64,000 nucleotides of DNA from contig JAKEET010000079.1 in NCBI GenBank assembly GCA_022616435.1, positions 62,001 through 126,000 of the forward strand. Direction: 5' to 3'. Origin of the DNA: Gemmataceae bacterium. Lineage in GTDB: Bacteria > Planctomycetota > Planctomycetia > Gemmatales > Gemmataceae. The notes under the pieces were generated by a model. The model saw only the letters and a program-made list of their open reading frames with translations, had not been told where the DNA came from and did not search any database. This document shows, one piece after another, positions 46,301 to 54,557 of the stretch. Position numbers and translations under genes: made by a program. Positions within the stretch are counted from its first letter, which is position 1; each line of letters opens with the position of its first letter.

Positions 46301-47069
46301 GCGCTGGACGGACCTGAAGAAGGACAAGGCGCTGGCGCCGTTGCTCGACGAGCACGCCAAGATCAAGCCCGCCGACCCCTGGCTGGAACATTATCGCGGC
46401 GAGCTGCAGCTGCTGCGCGGCGCCGCCGAGCCGGCGGCGGCGCATTTCGCCGCGGCCCATCGGCAGCTGCCGGCGCGCAATCGCTTCGCCACGCGCCAGG
46501 CCCTGTTTCGCGCCCGCGTCAAGTCGGAACAAACGGTGGCGACGTATCGAGAGTTCGGCCAGGGGACGGGCACATTCGACGACCTGGCCCGACAGTGCCA
46601 GCAGGACAAGAATGCGGCTGAGCTGACCGCGCTCTTGGCCGCCCACCGGCAAGTCGACCCGGAGGATGGCGCGTTGCCGATGTGGGACGTCGAGCTCGCC
46701 CGGCTCAACAACGATGACGCCGCCGCCCTGAAACTGCTGGCGGCCCATCACGAGTTGTTCCGCCAGCCGCGCTTTCGCTCGCAAGCGCACGGCCATCGGG
46801 TGCGCTGCCTGATTCGCACGAAACAGTTGCCCGAAGCGCTGCGCGAGGCGCTAGCCTTCGCCCAGAAGCAGCGCGGCCTGTCGGTGACGCTGATCCTCGC
46901 CCACGCGGCGCAAGGCGACGTGAAGCAGACCCTGGCCGTGATGGAATCGCACCGGGTATGGGACTTCTTCCTCGGCGACTGCTACCGCGACCCCGATCTC
47001 GGCCCGATCCTGCGCGGCGACCGTTTCGCGGCGTTTCGCGAACGCTATCCGGAGCCGAAGGAACCGTGA
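43326..47069 (+). CDS. Giant membrane-anchored zinc-ribbon/TPR protein
   Basis: A 1247-residue protein. Zinc ribbon CPGC (7-10) and CPTC (28-31) at the N-terminus; Pro/Gln-rich linker with a 15-base tandem repeat (GVQDQ units, about 73-86); one TM helix (about 118-138). A small domain follows (about 165-290), then about 900 residues of helical repeats of TPR type (EALASFDKAQGFNPD; EAQAAYRKALDHDAK; and many later motifs). The zinc ribbon is cytoplasmic and the TPRs would be outside the membrane. It is likely a scaffold; no partner is evident. ATG 43326 is the first start with the ribbon. Confidence 0.85.
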   Translation: MYEIIPCPGCRRQLRLPDDVVGCDVVCPTCQTRFIAERPAPGALREPPAQEAPPDLDAGAFSTDPMSVPPANQGVQDQGVQDQGVQAETPPVRLHTSEETDRPIALPRADAGKSRGRKIRGVVVAVAVLGGIVAWILSTLGPPWRPRVVRVAEDDRERRQEVIEAFRGQKPLDADAMAAELKPVFVSLGQAYTAKDVRRIVGHFDLERMFDELAAIEMVPANIRGNRRSSLKGMEIGMDRAAGQQAVFLNWTETEIRSVKKLQGNEAVVIARHRGADGTTFKLRWWFSKRTGAWRVFDYEDLDAGMRVTTVMASMTAQMTPGKVAGITAAVQHLQQAMVAAIQRNPEAAERHLRQTDGFQLPRELDALRSMTRGLVHIQRNQPKEALASFDKAQGFNPDMPILQLLKAMACNDLGEHAAALGHLEAYQALLGDDANTCVELGQALLGLQRIPEAQAAYRKALDHDAKNADAFMGLMHALGPDDPHEELAMRFAKLDRPHENFDICAQDCRQAQDGASLEQIALAMRKIDPTYEPVVYHLGLSKLWLGKSEAAAELFQGVFAKEKNAVKRREYLDGYVQAMVDLGKAMEAYRSLPDAGEALERLGAELRRRFPRDELRQLLAEHRKKHPDDVRLLLYQGELHVDDGRYALADKAFAAAVAAKPPADVLQPFEYSRIVARYHTGNALAAWREIGSRRQTFSQLAHLCLNDDNDKLLQTLLDAHAKADPQDESVVMFRVRLAARRGKVQEAVRLFRAALAKTTEKEARDRLMSDFAFAMVEAGKPVEAYHALPDATRAFEMLANDMREFGDSTDLSKLIDAHRRRQPDDVAIQRETAELLIDERKWDEAVAALAEAMKKAPNRRDEFRWSYRYAMHKAGRGLEAYRAEPDAASFQQLANLMAMDKQGKELAALIEAHRPQGAGDALLIFYEIRAKARTGQAAAALALLQRAQKQGGAQVRLELSNLLHDLDDAGLGIEAYRVVADKAAAFTILARRWTDLKKDKALAPLLDEHAKIKPADPWLEHYRGELQLLRGAAEPAAAHFAAAHRQLPARNRFATRQALFRARVKSEQTVATYREFGQGTGTFDDLARQCQQDKNAAELTALLAAHRQVDPEDGALPMWDVELARLNNDDAAALKLLAAHHELFRQPRFRSQAHGHRVRCLIRTKQLPEALREALAFAQKQRGLSVTLILAHAAQGDVKQTLAVMESHRVWDFFLGDCYRDPDLGPILRGDRFAAFRERYPEPKEP
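43542..43584. repeat. 15-bp tandem repeat in the TPR protein gene
   Basis: CAGGGCGTGCAGGAC is repeated twice exactly (43542-43556, 43557-43571) with a partial third copy, encoding GVQDQ units of the cytoplasmic linker. Confidence 0.85.
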
Positions 47070-47074
47070 GAATC

Positions 47075-47166
47075 GGGTGCCATGCCCACGGCCTTGCGTG
47101 GGCCTGCGAGCGACCTGGATAACCCGGTGCTGCTCATGCCCACGCAAGGCCGTGGGCATGGCACCC
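47075..47166. repeat. Perfect 28-bp inverted repeat (GGGTGCCATGCCCACGG type)
   Basis: Arms 47075-47102 and 47139-47166 are fully complementary with a 36-base spacer. They lie between the end of the TPR gene and the convergent hypothetical gene whose stop is at 47168; they likely end both transcripts. The outer word GGGTGCCATG recurs at the cluster 499-639. Confidence 0.9.
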
Positions 47167-47167
47167 A

Positions 47168-47479
47168 TCATGGAGACGTTCTCGTGGGCAGCCGGCCCAC
47201 GAACACATCCGTGTCCGGGTGGGCTTCCCGCCATTCCTTCCAGATGGTGCGCTCGTAGGCGTGGTCCGGGTACGGAAAAAGGCGCTCTTCTTCCCCGGCG
47301 ATGGCCGCGCCGGTGTCCTGATAGAAGTAGTCGGCGCCCAGTTTGAGCAGCATACGATCCTTGAGGATGCCGCCCGAACCCTTGGGGAAGCCCCGGACGA
47401 GAACGATGGCTGCGAAGGTCACGAGCGGAACGGCGAACATCCAGATCGTCGACCGCCAAGCAGACGAATTGCACGGCAT
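47168..47479 (-). CDS. Small membrane-anchored hypothetical protein
   Basis: A 103-residue protein with one N-terminal TM helix (about 11-30), then a short soluble part with KLGADYFYQDTGAAIAGEEE and ending in an aromatic-charged stretch (HAYERTIWKEWREAH). No family recognised. GGGGGGAATAAG is well placed ahead of ATG 47479. Confidence 0.7.
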   Translation of the reverse strand: MPCNSSAWRSTIWMFAVPLVTFAAIVLVRGFPKGSGGILKDRMLLKLGADYFYQDTGAAIAGEEERLFPYPDHAYERTIWKEWREAHPDTDVFVGRLPTRTSP

Positions 47480-47814
47480 GAGCTTATTCCCCCCGGATGC
47501 TGGCAGCGAATGGGTTTGAGAACGGAGAGTTGACCGCAGCTCGAGTGATATCGGGAGCGCCGCGGCCATTCAGAAGGATAGACTTGGAGACGTGAAGACC
47601 TGGTTAGAAAAAGATGAGCTTGAGGCCCCCGATATGATGCCGTAGTGGTCGATTTCCGGCGCGTCAACGACAAGCAGGGCCGCGGCGGCGCGTTCGTCCC
47701 ACCGGGTTCATCGAATTTCCATTGGCCGCCCTGGCCGGCCGCGCCTAGCTTACCGCTACCTTTCCTTCGCCGCGCGGCGCGGCGACCCTCTTTCTCTCAT
47801 TCGGGAGGCGCATC
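47480..47814. other. Divergent spacer, no gene seen
   Basis: About 335 bases between the minus-strand hypothetical gene and the DUF1579 gene. Small plus-strand frames in it lack any conserved pattern. Promoters for both neighbours should be here; I see no strong -35/-10 pair. Confidence 0.5.
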
Positions 47815-48366
47815 ATGCGCAGAGCGAGCACCCTGGTGATGGCGTCGTGTCTGGTCCTGGCGGCGGCGCGGCTGCCGGCGCAGCTGGCGGCGCAGCAGCC
47901 GCCCGCGAAGCCCGGGCCGGAACACGAGAAATTCAAGATGCTCGAAGGCGTCTGGGACGCGACCGTGCACTCCATGGAGGGCGATTCCAAGGGGACCATG
48001 ACCCGGAAGGTGGACCTGGGCGGGTTGTGGCTGCGGGAGCATTTCAAAGGCGCCTTCGGCGACACGACCTTTGAAGGCCGCGGGGCCATGAGCTACGATC
48101 CGGCGAAGAAGAAATACGTGAGCGTGTGGATCGACTCGATGTCGACGAGCCCCATGATCTCCGAAGGAACCTATGACAAGAGCACGCACACCTTGACCAT
48201 GGTCGGCGCGATGCCGATGCCCGACGGCAAGTCGATGAAGCTCACCATGATCACGGAGATGAAGGACAAGAACAACGTGGTGTTCACGATGAAGGGCCGA
48301 GGCGAGGACGGCAAGGATTTCGAGATGATGAAGATCACGTACAAGCGCCGGGCCAAGGCGGATTGA
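47815..48366 (+). CDS. Exported DUF1579 protein
   Basis: A 183-residue protein with a signal peptide (about 1-26). DUF1579 then begins with MLEGVWDATV (about 42-51), and GGLWLREHFKGAFGDTTFEGRG and YDPAKKKYVSVWIDSM (about 93-108) fit the family. The fold is beta-barrel-like and the family's function is unknown. GGGAGGCGC precedes ATG 47815. Followed 110 bases later by the broken YceI gene. Confidence 0.88.
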   Translation: MRRASTLVMASCLVLAAARLPAQLAAQQPPAKPGPEHEKFKMLEGVWDATVHSMEGDSKGTMTRKVDLGGLWLREHFKGAFGDTTFEGRGAMSYDPAKKKYVSVWIDSMSTSPMISEGTYDKSTHTLTMVGAMPMPDGKSMKLTMITEMKDKNNVVFTMKGRGEDGKDFEMMKITYKRRAKAD

Positions 48367-48475
48367 CGACTGCGCTTCGAATGCCGGGCGGACGATCACG
48401 GTCTACGTATGGAGGGCGGCGGCGGTGTTTGCCGCCGCCCGGATTGGCGCCATCAATATTCAAAGGAGTGTTTCG

Positions 48476-49014
48476 ATGTGGCGACGACTCTTGGGCGCGG
48501 CGGCGCTGCTGGTTCTGATCACCGGGAGCGTGGCGGCGGTGGAGTTCGCCCTTACCGGCGGCAATACCACGGTCACCTTCATCGGCACCAAGCCCAACGG
48601 CAAGCATGACGGCGGCTTCAAGACGCTCACCGGCGCCGCCTCGGTCCCCGGCGACGATCTGACCAAGCTGAAAATCCAGGTCGAGATCGACACGACCTCG
48701 CTCTATTCCGACAACCCGAAGCTGACCAACCACTGAAGTCCCCCGATTTCTTCGGCGTGAAGACGAATCCGACCTCGAAGTTCGTGACGACCAGGATCGA
48801 CAAGGACGGCTCGGGCTACAGGGTCACCGGCGAACTGACGTTGCTGGGCAAGACCAAGGCGATCACGTTCCCCGCGCAGATTTCGCTCACTGGCGGGACG
48901 CTCAACCTGACCAGCAAGTTCACCATCGATCGGACCCAGTGGGGCATGACCTACGGCCGCGGCAAGGTGGACGACGAGGTCACGCTCGCGGTGAAGATCG
49001 CCGCCAAGAAGTAG
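48476..49014 (+). pseudogene. YceI-family protein broken by a one-base deletion
   Basis: Frame one (ATG 48476 to the stop at 48734-48736) has a signal peptide and the YceI start. It ends prematurely at DNPKLTNH. Adding one base after 48733 changes the stop into Leu and restores the family continuation (LKSPDFFGVKTNP), which then reads on to 49014 with LLGKTKAITFPA and DRTQWGMTYGRGK, the usual YceI closing part. The gene is complete apart from that one base, so it is a recent pseudogene or an assembly error. YceI proteins are periplasmic lipocalins that bind polyisoprenoid lipids. AAAGGAG precedes the start. Confidence 0.85.
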
Positions 49015-49039
49015 CAGCATGCGCCACGGATGAAACACG

Positions 49040-49088
49040 GATGGAACACGGCTCGAGACAACAACGGGGTCTCGATCTGTGTTCCATC
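49040..49088. repeat. Short nested inverted repeat after the YceI gene
   Basis: Arms GATGGAACAC (49040-49049) and GTGTTCCATC (49079-49088), with an inner pair TCGAGAC/GTCTCGA. Likely a terminator or dispersed element. Confidence 0.65.
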
Positions 49089-49144
49089 GGTGTTCGTCGG
49101 TGGCCGTTGTTCTTGCTCTCATTCACATCAATGGCGAGTCCGCG

Positions 49145-49990
49145 ATGCCGCCGGCTGAATTGATCGCCGAGGTGCTGCTCAAAGCGGTGCTCCCCGCGGC
49201 GGCGCTGGCGGCGCTCCTGCTTGGCGTCATCGAGTTCCTGGGCGGCAAACAGTCCGTTGCGGCCGCCGCGGCCCTGGCGCTCGCGGCCGGGGTGGGCCTC
49301 GGGTTCTGGTTGTGCGGCACCGTCGAGCTGGCGTCGGGTTCTTCCCGATGGAATCAGCTTCCATGGGCGGCGCTGGCGGCCCTCGGCGTCGGCGTGAGCC
49401 TGCGCTTGCCGGGGGTCCCCAGCGCCGTCGCCTGGATCACCAAAGCCGTGTGCGCCGCTGCCATCGCGTGGTTCGTCATCCCGCCGGAGACGCGGGCCGA
49501 TGGTTGGTGGTTCGTGCCGGGCTTCGCGGTGGTGGTGTTCGCGGAATGGGCGCTCCTCGAGCGCCTGGCCGCGCGGCCGCCGGACGGGTCGATCGCCGCG
49601 GCACTGGCGCTGTCGGCGCTGACCGCGGCCGCGGTCCTGGTACACGCCGGCTCCACCCGCCTGATGGAAGCGAACATCGTGCTGGCGGCGGCGCTGGGCG
49701 GCTTGTCGGCGGCGGCGTGGTGGCGCCGCCTTGACGTTGGCGCCGCGGTCCCGGGCGCCGTCGTGCTGCTGGCGGGCGTCGCGCTGTTCGGCCAGCAATC
49801 CACCTACACGGAAATCTCGTGGACGGCGTTTCTGCTCGCCGCGGCCGCGCCGTTGACGCTGGCCGTTTCATTGCCGTTGTGGAGACTGCACGGGGCTCGA
49901 TTGCTGCTGGTGCGCCTGGCCTTGCTGTTGCCGCCGTTGGTCGCGGCCGCGGTCTTGGCCGCGGAGGCGGGGCCGCTGATGTCCGAATAA
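49145..49990 (+). CDS. Polytopic membrane protein, unknown function
   Basis: A 281-residue, very hydrophobic protein with about eight TM segments (Ala/Leu/Val-rich throughout) and short loops. No recognisable family or catalytic motif. ATG 49145 gives a suitable N-terminus; a GTG in the leader is possible. Stop 12 bases from that of the convergent lipoprotein gene. Confidence 0.75.
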   Translation: MPPAELIAEVLLKAVLPAAALAALLLGVIEFLGGKQSVAAAAALALAAGVGLGFWLCGTVELASGSSRWNQLPWAALAALGVGVSLRLPGVPSAVAWITKAVCAAAIAWFVIPPETRADGWWFVPGFAVVVFAEWALLERLAARPPDGSIAAALALSALTAAAVLVHAGSTRLMEANIVLAAALGGLSAAAWWRRLDVGAAVPGAVVLLAGVALFGQQSTYTEISWTAFLLAAAAPLTLAVSLPLWRLHGARLLLVRLALLLPPLVAAAVLAAEAGPLMSE

Positions 49991-50001
49991 CTCGTCCCGG
50001 G

Positions 50002-51375
50002 TCATCTCCTCGTGCGGCTCAGCATCCGCGCCGGCACCTTGCCGTTCTCTTCGAAGATGATGGTGCTTTCCTCTTCGATGACCGGGCCCCGATCGAGCTG
50101 GTCCGCGGACATCTCGATCTTGAACCGGGCGTCGCCGACAGCGACGCCCTTGACGAACACTTCGAACTCGCCCTTGGCGCCGGCGGCGAGCGGGGCCATC
50201 GGGCCGAAGATCAGCCATTGGCCCTGCGGGGCGCGCTCGCCCAGGCGATGCTCGGCCGGCACGGTCCTGGTGAGGATCATGCCGGCCGGGACCAGGGCGC
50301 GAACGCTCACGTTGGTCGCCGCGGCGCTGCCGGTGTTATGCACGACGATGGGAAAGCTGGTGTCGCCGCCCAGGACGACCGGGTCGTCGCGGTCGAACAT
50401 CTCCAGGAGCAGCGCCGACACGCCGGCGAAGTTGGTGCAAAACTCGTCCTGCGCGGAGACGTTGCGATCCGCGAGCGCCGAGATCTTGACGCAGCGCAGT
50501 CCGGGGCCAACCGACTTGTACACCATCTCCACCGTGTGCTTCTCGCCCGGCGGCAGGTCGGGGAGCAGCCAGGCGATCTGGGCGGCGAGGTGAACCCCCT
50601 TGTCCGAGGCGCTCACGAACTCGGTCTTGTCCGGCAAGGTGGCCCGCACGAGGAGATTGGTCGCCGCCGTCTTGCCGCTGTTCGCGACGGTGATGCGATA
50701 GAGCGCCGGCATGTTGGCGTAGCGGCTCTTCGGTCCTTCCACCTGCAGTCGGAGACTGGCCAGGCCGTCGGGCGGAATCGGCTCGATCTTGGGTTCGATC
50801 TTCGGCTCGATCTTGGGCTCGATCTCCGGCGGCCGCCTGCCGTCGGGAAGTCCCCCGGGAAAGTGGGGCATGCCGGGCTGCGCGGCCACGCGCGTGGTGA
50901 CGCACTGACCGTGCTCGTACTGGATGCGCACGCAGTTGCGCACGTCGTCGGTGCCGAGCGGCACGACGATCACGCTGATCTCGCATTTGCCGCCCCCCTT
51001 CACGGTGCCCAGACGCCACTGCAGCTCGGGCTCGAGCTGGTGCGGCTGGGGCGACGCCCGGACGAAGCGGACGTTGGGCGGCAACGGGTTCTTGACGAGC
51101 ACATGATGGGCGTCGGCCGGCGCGCGGTTCTCGATGAAGTAGCGATACTCGATTTCCTGGCCGGGGGACGAACAGGCGGGGACGCGAACTTTCAAGGTGA
51201 CGTGCGGCGCGGGCGGATCGAGCGGCCCGTCGAGCGCCGGCGGCGCTGCCAGCTGGCAGCCGCCCAGCGGGCAGCTGTCCGCGTGTCCGTACGCCGGCCG
51301 CGGCTCGCTCACCAGGCCGCAGCACCCCAGAAGCGCAAGTATTCCCGCGACCTTCGCCGACGAGGCAGCGTTCAT
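50002..51375 (-). CDS. Lipoprotein with DUF11-type repeat domains
   Basis: A 457-residue protein. The N-terminal signal ends in a lipobox LLGC (Cys near 17), so it should be anchored to a membrane by lipid. Two to three beta-sandwich domains of the DUF11/CARDB-like type follow (about 45-150, 185-290, 310-430), with NRAPADAHHVLVKNPLPPNV and NSGKTAATNLLVRATLPD. A linker has repeated IEPK units from a 12-base DNA repeat. It is likely an extracellular adhesive or structural protein. ATG 51375 selects the lipoprotein start. Confidence 0.8.
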   Translation of the reverse strand: MNAASSAKVAGILALLGCCGLVSEPRPAYGHADSCPLGGCQLAAPPALDGPLDPPAPHVTLKVRVPACSSPGQEIEYRYFIENRAPADAHHVLVKNPLPPNVRFVRASPQPHQLEPELQWRLGTVKGGGKCEISVIVVPLGTDDVRNCVRIQYEHGQCVTTRVAAQPGMPHFPGGLPDGRRPPEIEPKIEPKIEPKIEPIPPDGLASLRLQVEGPKSRYANMPALYRITVANSGKTAATNLLVRATLPDKTEFVSASDKGVHLAAQIAWLLPDLPPGEKHTVEMVYKSVGPGLRCVKISALADRNVSAQDEFCTNFAGVSALLLEMFDRDDPVVLGGDTSFPIVVHNTGSAAATNVSVRALVPAGMILTRTVPAEHRLGERAPQGQWLIFGPMAPLAAGAKGEFEVFVKGVAVGDARFKIEMSADQLDRGPVIEEESTIIFEENGKVPARMLSRTRR

Positions 51376-51577
51376 GGACCACCCGAAGCCGAGGATATGT
51401 CGGGGCGCCGGACGACATGCGCGGGAAGGAACGTCGCCAGGCGCTAGACTTTCCCCATTTTCTCCAGGCGGCAGCGATGTGTCTTGAGGAAATGCGCGGG
51501 CCGCCGCGGAAACGCCCGGCGCTAGGGCCGCACGGCCGGCACAACCGCTAGAACTATATGGCCGTGCGTGCTTCCGC

Positions 51578-51646
51578 TGCACCAACCCGAAGCGTAAGCG
51601 AGGGTTTTCGTCTCCTCCCCTCGCTTACGCTTCGGGTTGGTGCAGT
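51578..51646. repeat. Perfect 28-bp inverted repeat
   Basis: Arms 51578-51605 and 51619-51646 (CTGCACCAACCCGAAGCGTA type) are fully complementary with a 13-base loop, forming a very stable hairpin upstream of the DUF11 gene and 19 bases beyond the end of the small membrane protein gene; probable terminator of the latter. Confidence 0.9.
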
Positions 51647-51664
51647 GGAATCATGCACGCTCAT

Positions 51665-51970
51665 TTAGCGATTCTGGGATTGCCTGCTCCGCCACGCACG
51701 CCGGCGATGGTGACCGAGGGCGTCGCGGTACATCTTGACCATGAGGCCCACCAGCAGGCCCAGCACCGGCATCAGGAAGGGGACCTTGCGAATGTCGTAG
51801 AGGTGCAAACCGCCGTAGATGTCATGGGCGGGCACCATCACGCGCACGTCGCCATGCCAGTTGTACGGCTGCATGACCAGGAACAGCACCGCGCCCCCGA
51901 TCAGGCCGATCAAACCACCGAGCCAGACAGGCCGCAGACGCTTCATCTCGTGATGGTCGAAGTCGTACAT
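51665..51970 (-). CDS. Small two-TM membrane protein
   Basis: A 101-residue protein with TM helices at about 15-34 and 64-80 joined by a soluble loop (NWHGDVRVMVPAHDIYGG). The C-terminus is Arg/His-rich and cytoplasmic. No family recognised. TTGGAGG lies upstream of the start. Confidence 0.72.
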   Translation of the reverse strand: MYDFDHHEMKRLRPVWLGGLIGLIGGAVLFLVMQPYNWHGDVRVMVPAHDIYGGLHLYDIRKVPFLMPVLGLLVGLMVKMYRDALGHHRRRAWRSRQSQNR

Positions 51971-51994
51971 GGCCGTTCCTCCAAGAAGGCATCA

Positions 51995-52084
51995 ACCACT
52001 GATTTCACGGATAGCACGGATCAGTTGCCAGCCCGACATGTCTCGCCGATTTTCGACATCCGTGTTATCCGTGCAATCCGTGGT
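51995..52084. repeat. Imperfect 27-bp inverted repeat (CACGGATAGCACGGAT type)
   Basis: Arms 51995-52021 and 52058-52084 match at 22 of 27 positions; built from repeated ACGGAT words. It lies in the leader between two minus-strand genes. Confidence 0.65.
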
Positions 52085-52097
52085 GAAGAATTCTCGG

Positions 52098-53831
52098 CTA
52101 GCGGCGGCGCGGTTTCTTGCTTTTCTTGCGTGGTCGTTCTTCCTCTTCTTCGTCCTCGTCGTATTCGTCGTCGGCGTTCCTGCTGCCGCCGCTGAACAGG
52201 AAGAAGAACAGGATGCCGCCGACGATCATCAGGCCGCCCAGGCCGAGCACCAGCCAGATCCACCAGGGCATGCCGCCCGCGGCCGGCGTGGGCGCCGGCG
52301 CCGCCGCCGGCTGAACGGCGGCGGGTTGGATCGGCATGGTTCGGGGCGGCGGTTGCGGGGCTTCGGCCACCTGGACCGGTTTTTGTTCGGGCTTCTGTTC
52401 CACGACGGGCGCCGGCGGCTCGGGCTTGACCTCCTCGACCTTCGGCGGCTCGGGCTTGGGCGCCGGCTTGGCGACCACCGGCGGCGGCGTCAGCTTGATA
52501 ACGCCGTCGTTCAGTTTCTTGGGGCTGAAGGCGAGATACGCGGACAGGTCCTTCGCCAGATTGGCGCGCTTGAGGAACATCAGCGCGAAGCTGGTGTCGA
52601 TCGGCGGCGCCGCGCCGGGATAGGCGTCTTTCTTGAACCAGCTGCCGCTCTCCTGATCTTGATTGGCGACGAGCGCTTCGGCGCCCCAGCGATACCAGTC
52701 CTTGTCGCCGATCATGTGGATGTCGTAGAGCATGCAGACGCGCTCCATGCTCCACAGGAAGTACATGTTCGGATACGGGATGTCGGTCACCCGATCCACG
52801 GGCGTGCCGATGTGGGCGCTGAGCGCCTTGAAGCCGTGCAGGATGCGCGGGTCTGCATCCACGGGCGGATCGTCGGGCAGCTTCATCTCCTTGACGAGGC
52901 CGTGGCCGACCGCCATGCCGAACAGGCCGGTGTTGATCATCGCCGCGCTGCCGCCGCTGCCGCCGAAACCGTACGGATAACCCCAGGAGCCGTTGGCGTT
53001 CTGGCTGGTGTGGAAGCGCAGAAAGGTCATGCTGCCGGTGCGCGTGCAGGGGATGCCGTGCCGGCGCGCCGCCCACAGGGCCAGCAGGGCGAACTGCGTG
53101 GTCGAGTTGTCGGTGCGGTCCAGAAACGGCACCTCGTGTTTTTCGGGATCGACCATTTTGGTGGTGCCGAATTGCGTGAAGCAGGGCAACGCCTGGAGAT
53201 GCTTGGGCACGTCGTAGGTCCGCTTGGCTTGCCAATCGGCAAGTGGCGCGCGCTTCACGAAGGGGTTGTCCATGTTGGGGACCCGGCCGGCGAGCATCGG
53301 GCCCAACGGCGCCGGCTCCAGCCTTCGAAGCACTCCCAGGATCAGCTTGGTGTCCTTGGCGTCCAGGTATTGCACGCGGTAGCCCCAGCCGCCCGTGTAG
53401 GTCTGGCTGGCGACCAATCGCCCGGCGAGAGTTTCGATGTGGGGAATGTCCGCCCTGTTCCCCAGACGATCGAGAAACAACAGCGCCAGCGACACTTCGT
53501 AGGTGTTGATGAAGTCCTTGGCTGGGACCTGCGAGCGAACGAAGTTCGCGGCGGCCTGGATGGAGATATGATTTGGGGGCACGCCGCATTCGAGCAGGGC
53601 CAGCGCGGGCAGGGCGGCATAACCGACTCGGTGGCCGCCTTCGGACCAGGTGCCGGTGGACTGCTGGGAGCTGAGCAGGAAGTTCTTGCCGCGCTCGATG
53701 GCGTCGGGGATGGCGGCCGCCAGGAAGATCGGCAGCCGCGGTTTCTCCTGCGACTGGGCCATGGCGGCGGCCGGGACGAGCGCCAGCCCGGCGACCACGA
53801 AGAAGCAACGAACCAAACGTGTCCGCGTCAT
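52098..53831 (-). CDS. Exported prenyltransferase/squalene-oxidase-repeat protein with C-terminal TM
   Basis: A 577-residue protein. Signal peptide (about 1-26). An alpha/alpha-barrel of the squalene-cyclase type (about 40-430) has QW-like repeats around SSQQSTGTWSEGG, SQTYTGGWGYR, SQNANGSWGYPYGF and NQDQESGSWF. No DxDD catalytic motif of a real cyclase is visible, so it is likely a structural relative. A Pro/Glu/Lys-rich linker (about 455-530) leads to a TM helix (about 530-553) and a tail that is acidic, then basic. Such proteins are common in planctomycetes; function unknown. GGAGG precedes ATG 53831. Confidence 0.82.
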   Translation of the reverse strand: MTRTRLVRCFFVVAGLALVPAAAMAQSQEKPRLPIFLAAAIPDAIERGKNFLLSSQQSTGTWSEGGHRVGYAALPALALLECGVPPNHISIQAAANFVRSQVPAKDFINTYEVSLALLFLDRLGNRADIPHIETLAGRLVASQTYTGGWGYRVQYLDAKDTKLILGVLRRLEPAPLGPMLAGRVPNMDNPFVKRAPLADWQAKRTYDVPKHLQALPCFTQFGTTKMVDPEKHEVPFLDRTDNSTTQFALLALWAARRHGIPCTRTGSMTFLRFHTSQNANGSWGYPYGFGGSGGSAAMINTGLFGMAVGHGLVKEMKLPDDPPVDADPRILHGFKALSAHIGTPVDRVTDIPYPNMYFLWSMERVCMLYDIHMIGDKDWYRWGAEALVANQDQESGSWFKKDAYPGAAPPIDTSFALMFLKRANLAKDLSAYLAFSPKKLNDGVIKLTPPPVVAKPAPKPEPPKVEEVKPEPPAPVVEQKPEQKPVQVAEAPQPPPRTMPIQPAAVQPAAAPAPTPAAGGMPWWIWLVLGLGGLMIVGGILFFFLFSGGSRNADDEYDEDEEEEERPRKKSKKPRRR

Positions 53832-53936
53832 GAAGAAATGCCTCCGCACCGGCGACCGACAGCGCTGAACTCCCCGGGCGCGCTTCAATCATAGCCCTGC
53901 CGCGCAGGCGCACACAAGGGAAAACGCCCAGGCGCC

Positions 53937-54557
53937 TCAGAATTCGGTCAGGCCGAGTTTGACCATTTCGTCGCGCCAGGCCTTCAGGGCCCGGTTCCAG
54001 GTCTTCATCGCCGCGTCGGGCGTCGTGCCGAGGTCCGCGGCGATCTCCGTGAACTCCTTGGTCGTGCCGTTGCGCAGCGCGATCATCTGCTGATATTTGG
54101 GCTTCAGCTGCCGCAAGGCGCGGTCCATGATCTCCTGGCGCTCGCGCTGACTGGACGACGTACACGGCGTCGCGTCGCTGTCCAGAATGCAGTCGCGCAG
54201 CGCCCCGTGCGGCGACTCCTGGTCCAGCGACAGCGGACGGCCGGCATCGCGTTTCCTGGCCTTCAGGTAGCGGTTGCGATCGCGGAGCTGGTTGCGCAGG
54301 ATCTGCTGGAGCCAGCCGACCATCTCCGCCTCGGTGCCGCCGCGAAAGCCGGGGAACGCGGGCACGGCGGCTTGAAACGTCTCTTGCACGAGCTCGGCGT
54401 GATCGGCGTGGGCCACGACCTTGGCGGAAGCGCGGCGGCGGATGTCGAGCAGCAGTTGCGTGCGGAAGCCTTCCAGCAGCTTGCCCAACGCTTCCGTTGA
54501 GCCGTGGCGGGCTTCGTCCAGCAAACCGGCAAAATGTGTCGCTTCGAAGATCGGCAT
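53937..54557 (-). CDS. ECF-type RNA polymerase sigma factor
   Basis: A 206-residue ECF sigma factor. Region 2 (about 20-100) includes HAELVQETFQAAVPAF and VGWLQQILRNQLRDRNRY. Region 4 (about 145-200) contains the helix-turn-helix FTEIAADLGTTPDAAMKTWNRAL. It is of the planctomycete ECF groups lacking an obvious anti-sigma gene beside it. ATG 54557 is chosen; an in-frame ATG at 54662 would add a 35-residue extension. The long repeat-rich leader upstream may carry its control. It would respond to an envelope or stress signal. Confidence 0.85.
   Translation of the reverse strand: MPIFEATHFAGLLDEARHGSTEALGKLLEGFRTQLLLDIRRRASAKVVAHADHAELVQETFQAAVPAFPGFRGGTEAEMVGWLQQILRNQLRDRNRYLKARKRDAGRPLSLDQESPHGALRDCILDSDATPCTSSSQRERQEIMDRALRQLKPKYQQMIALRNGTTKEFTEIAADLGTTPDAAMKTWNRALKAWRDEMVKLGLTEF

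Noticed and set aside
43290-46796. A 1168-residue open frame on the minus strand opposite the TPR protein
   Set aside because: It is the antisense shadow of the TPR gene, open because of strong GC and codon bias; it has no family motif, and the plus-strand product has clear zinc-ribbon, TM and TPR features.
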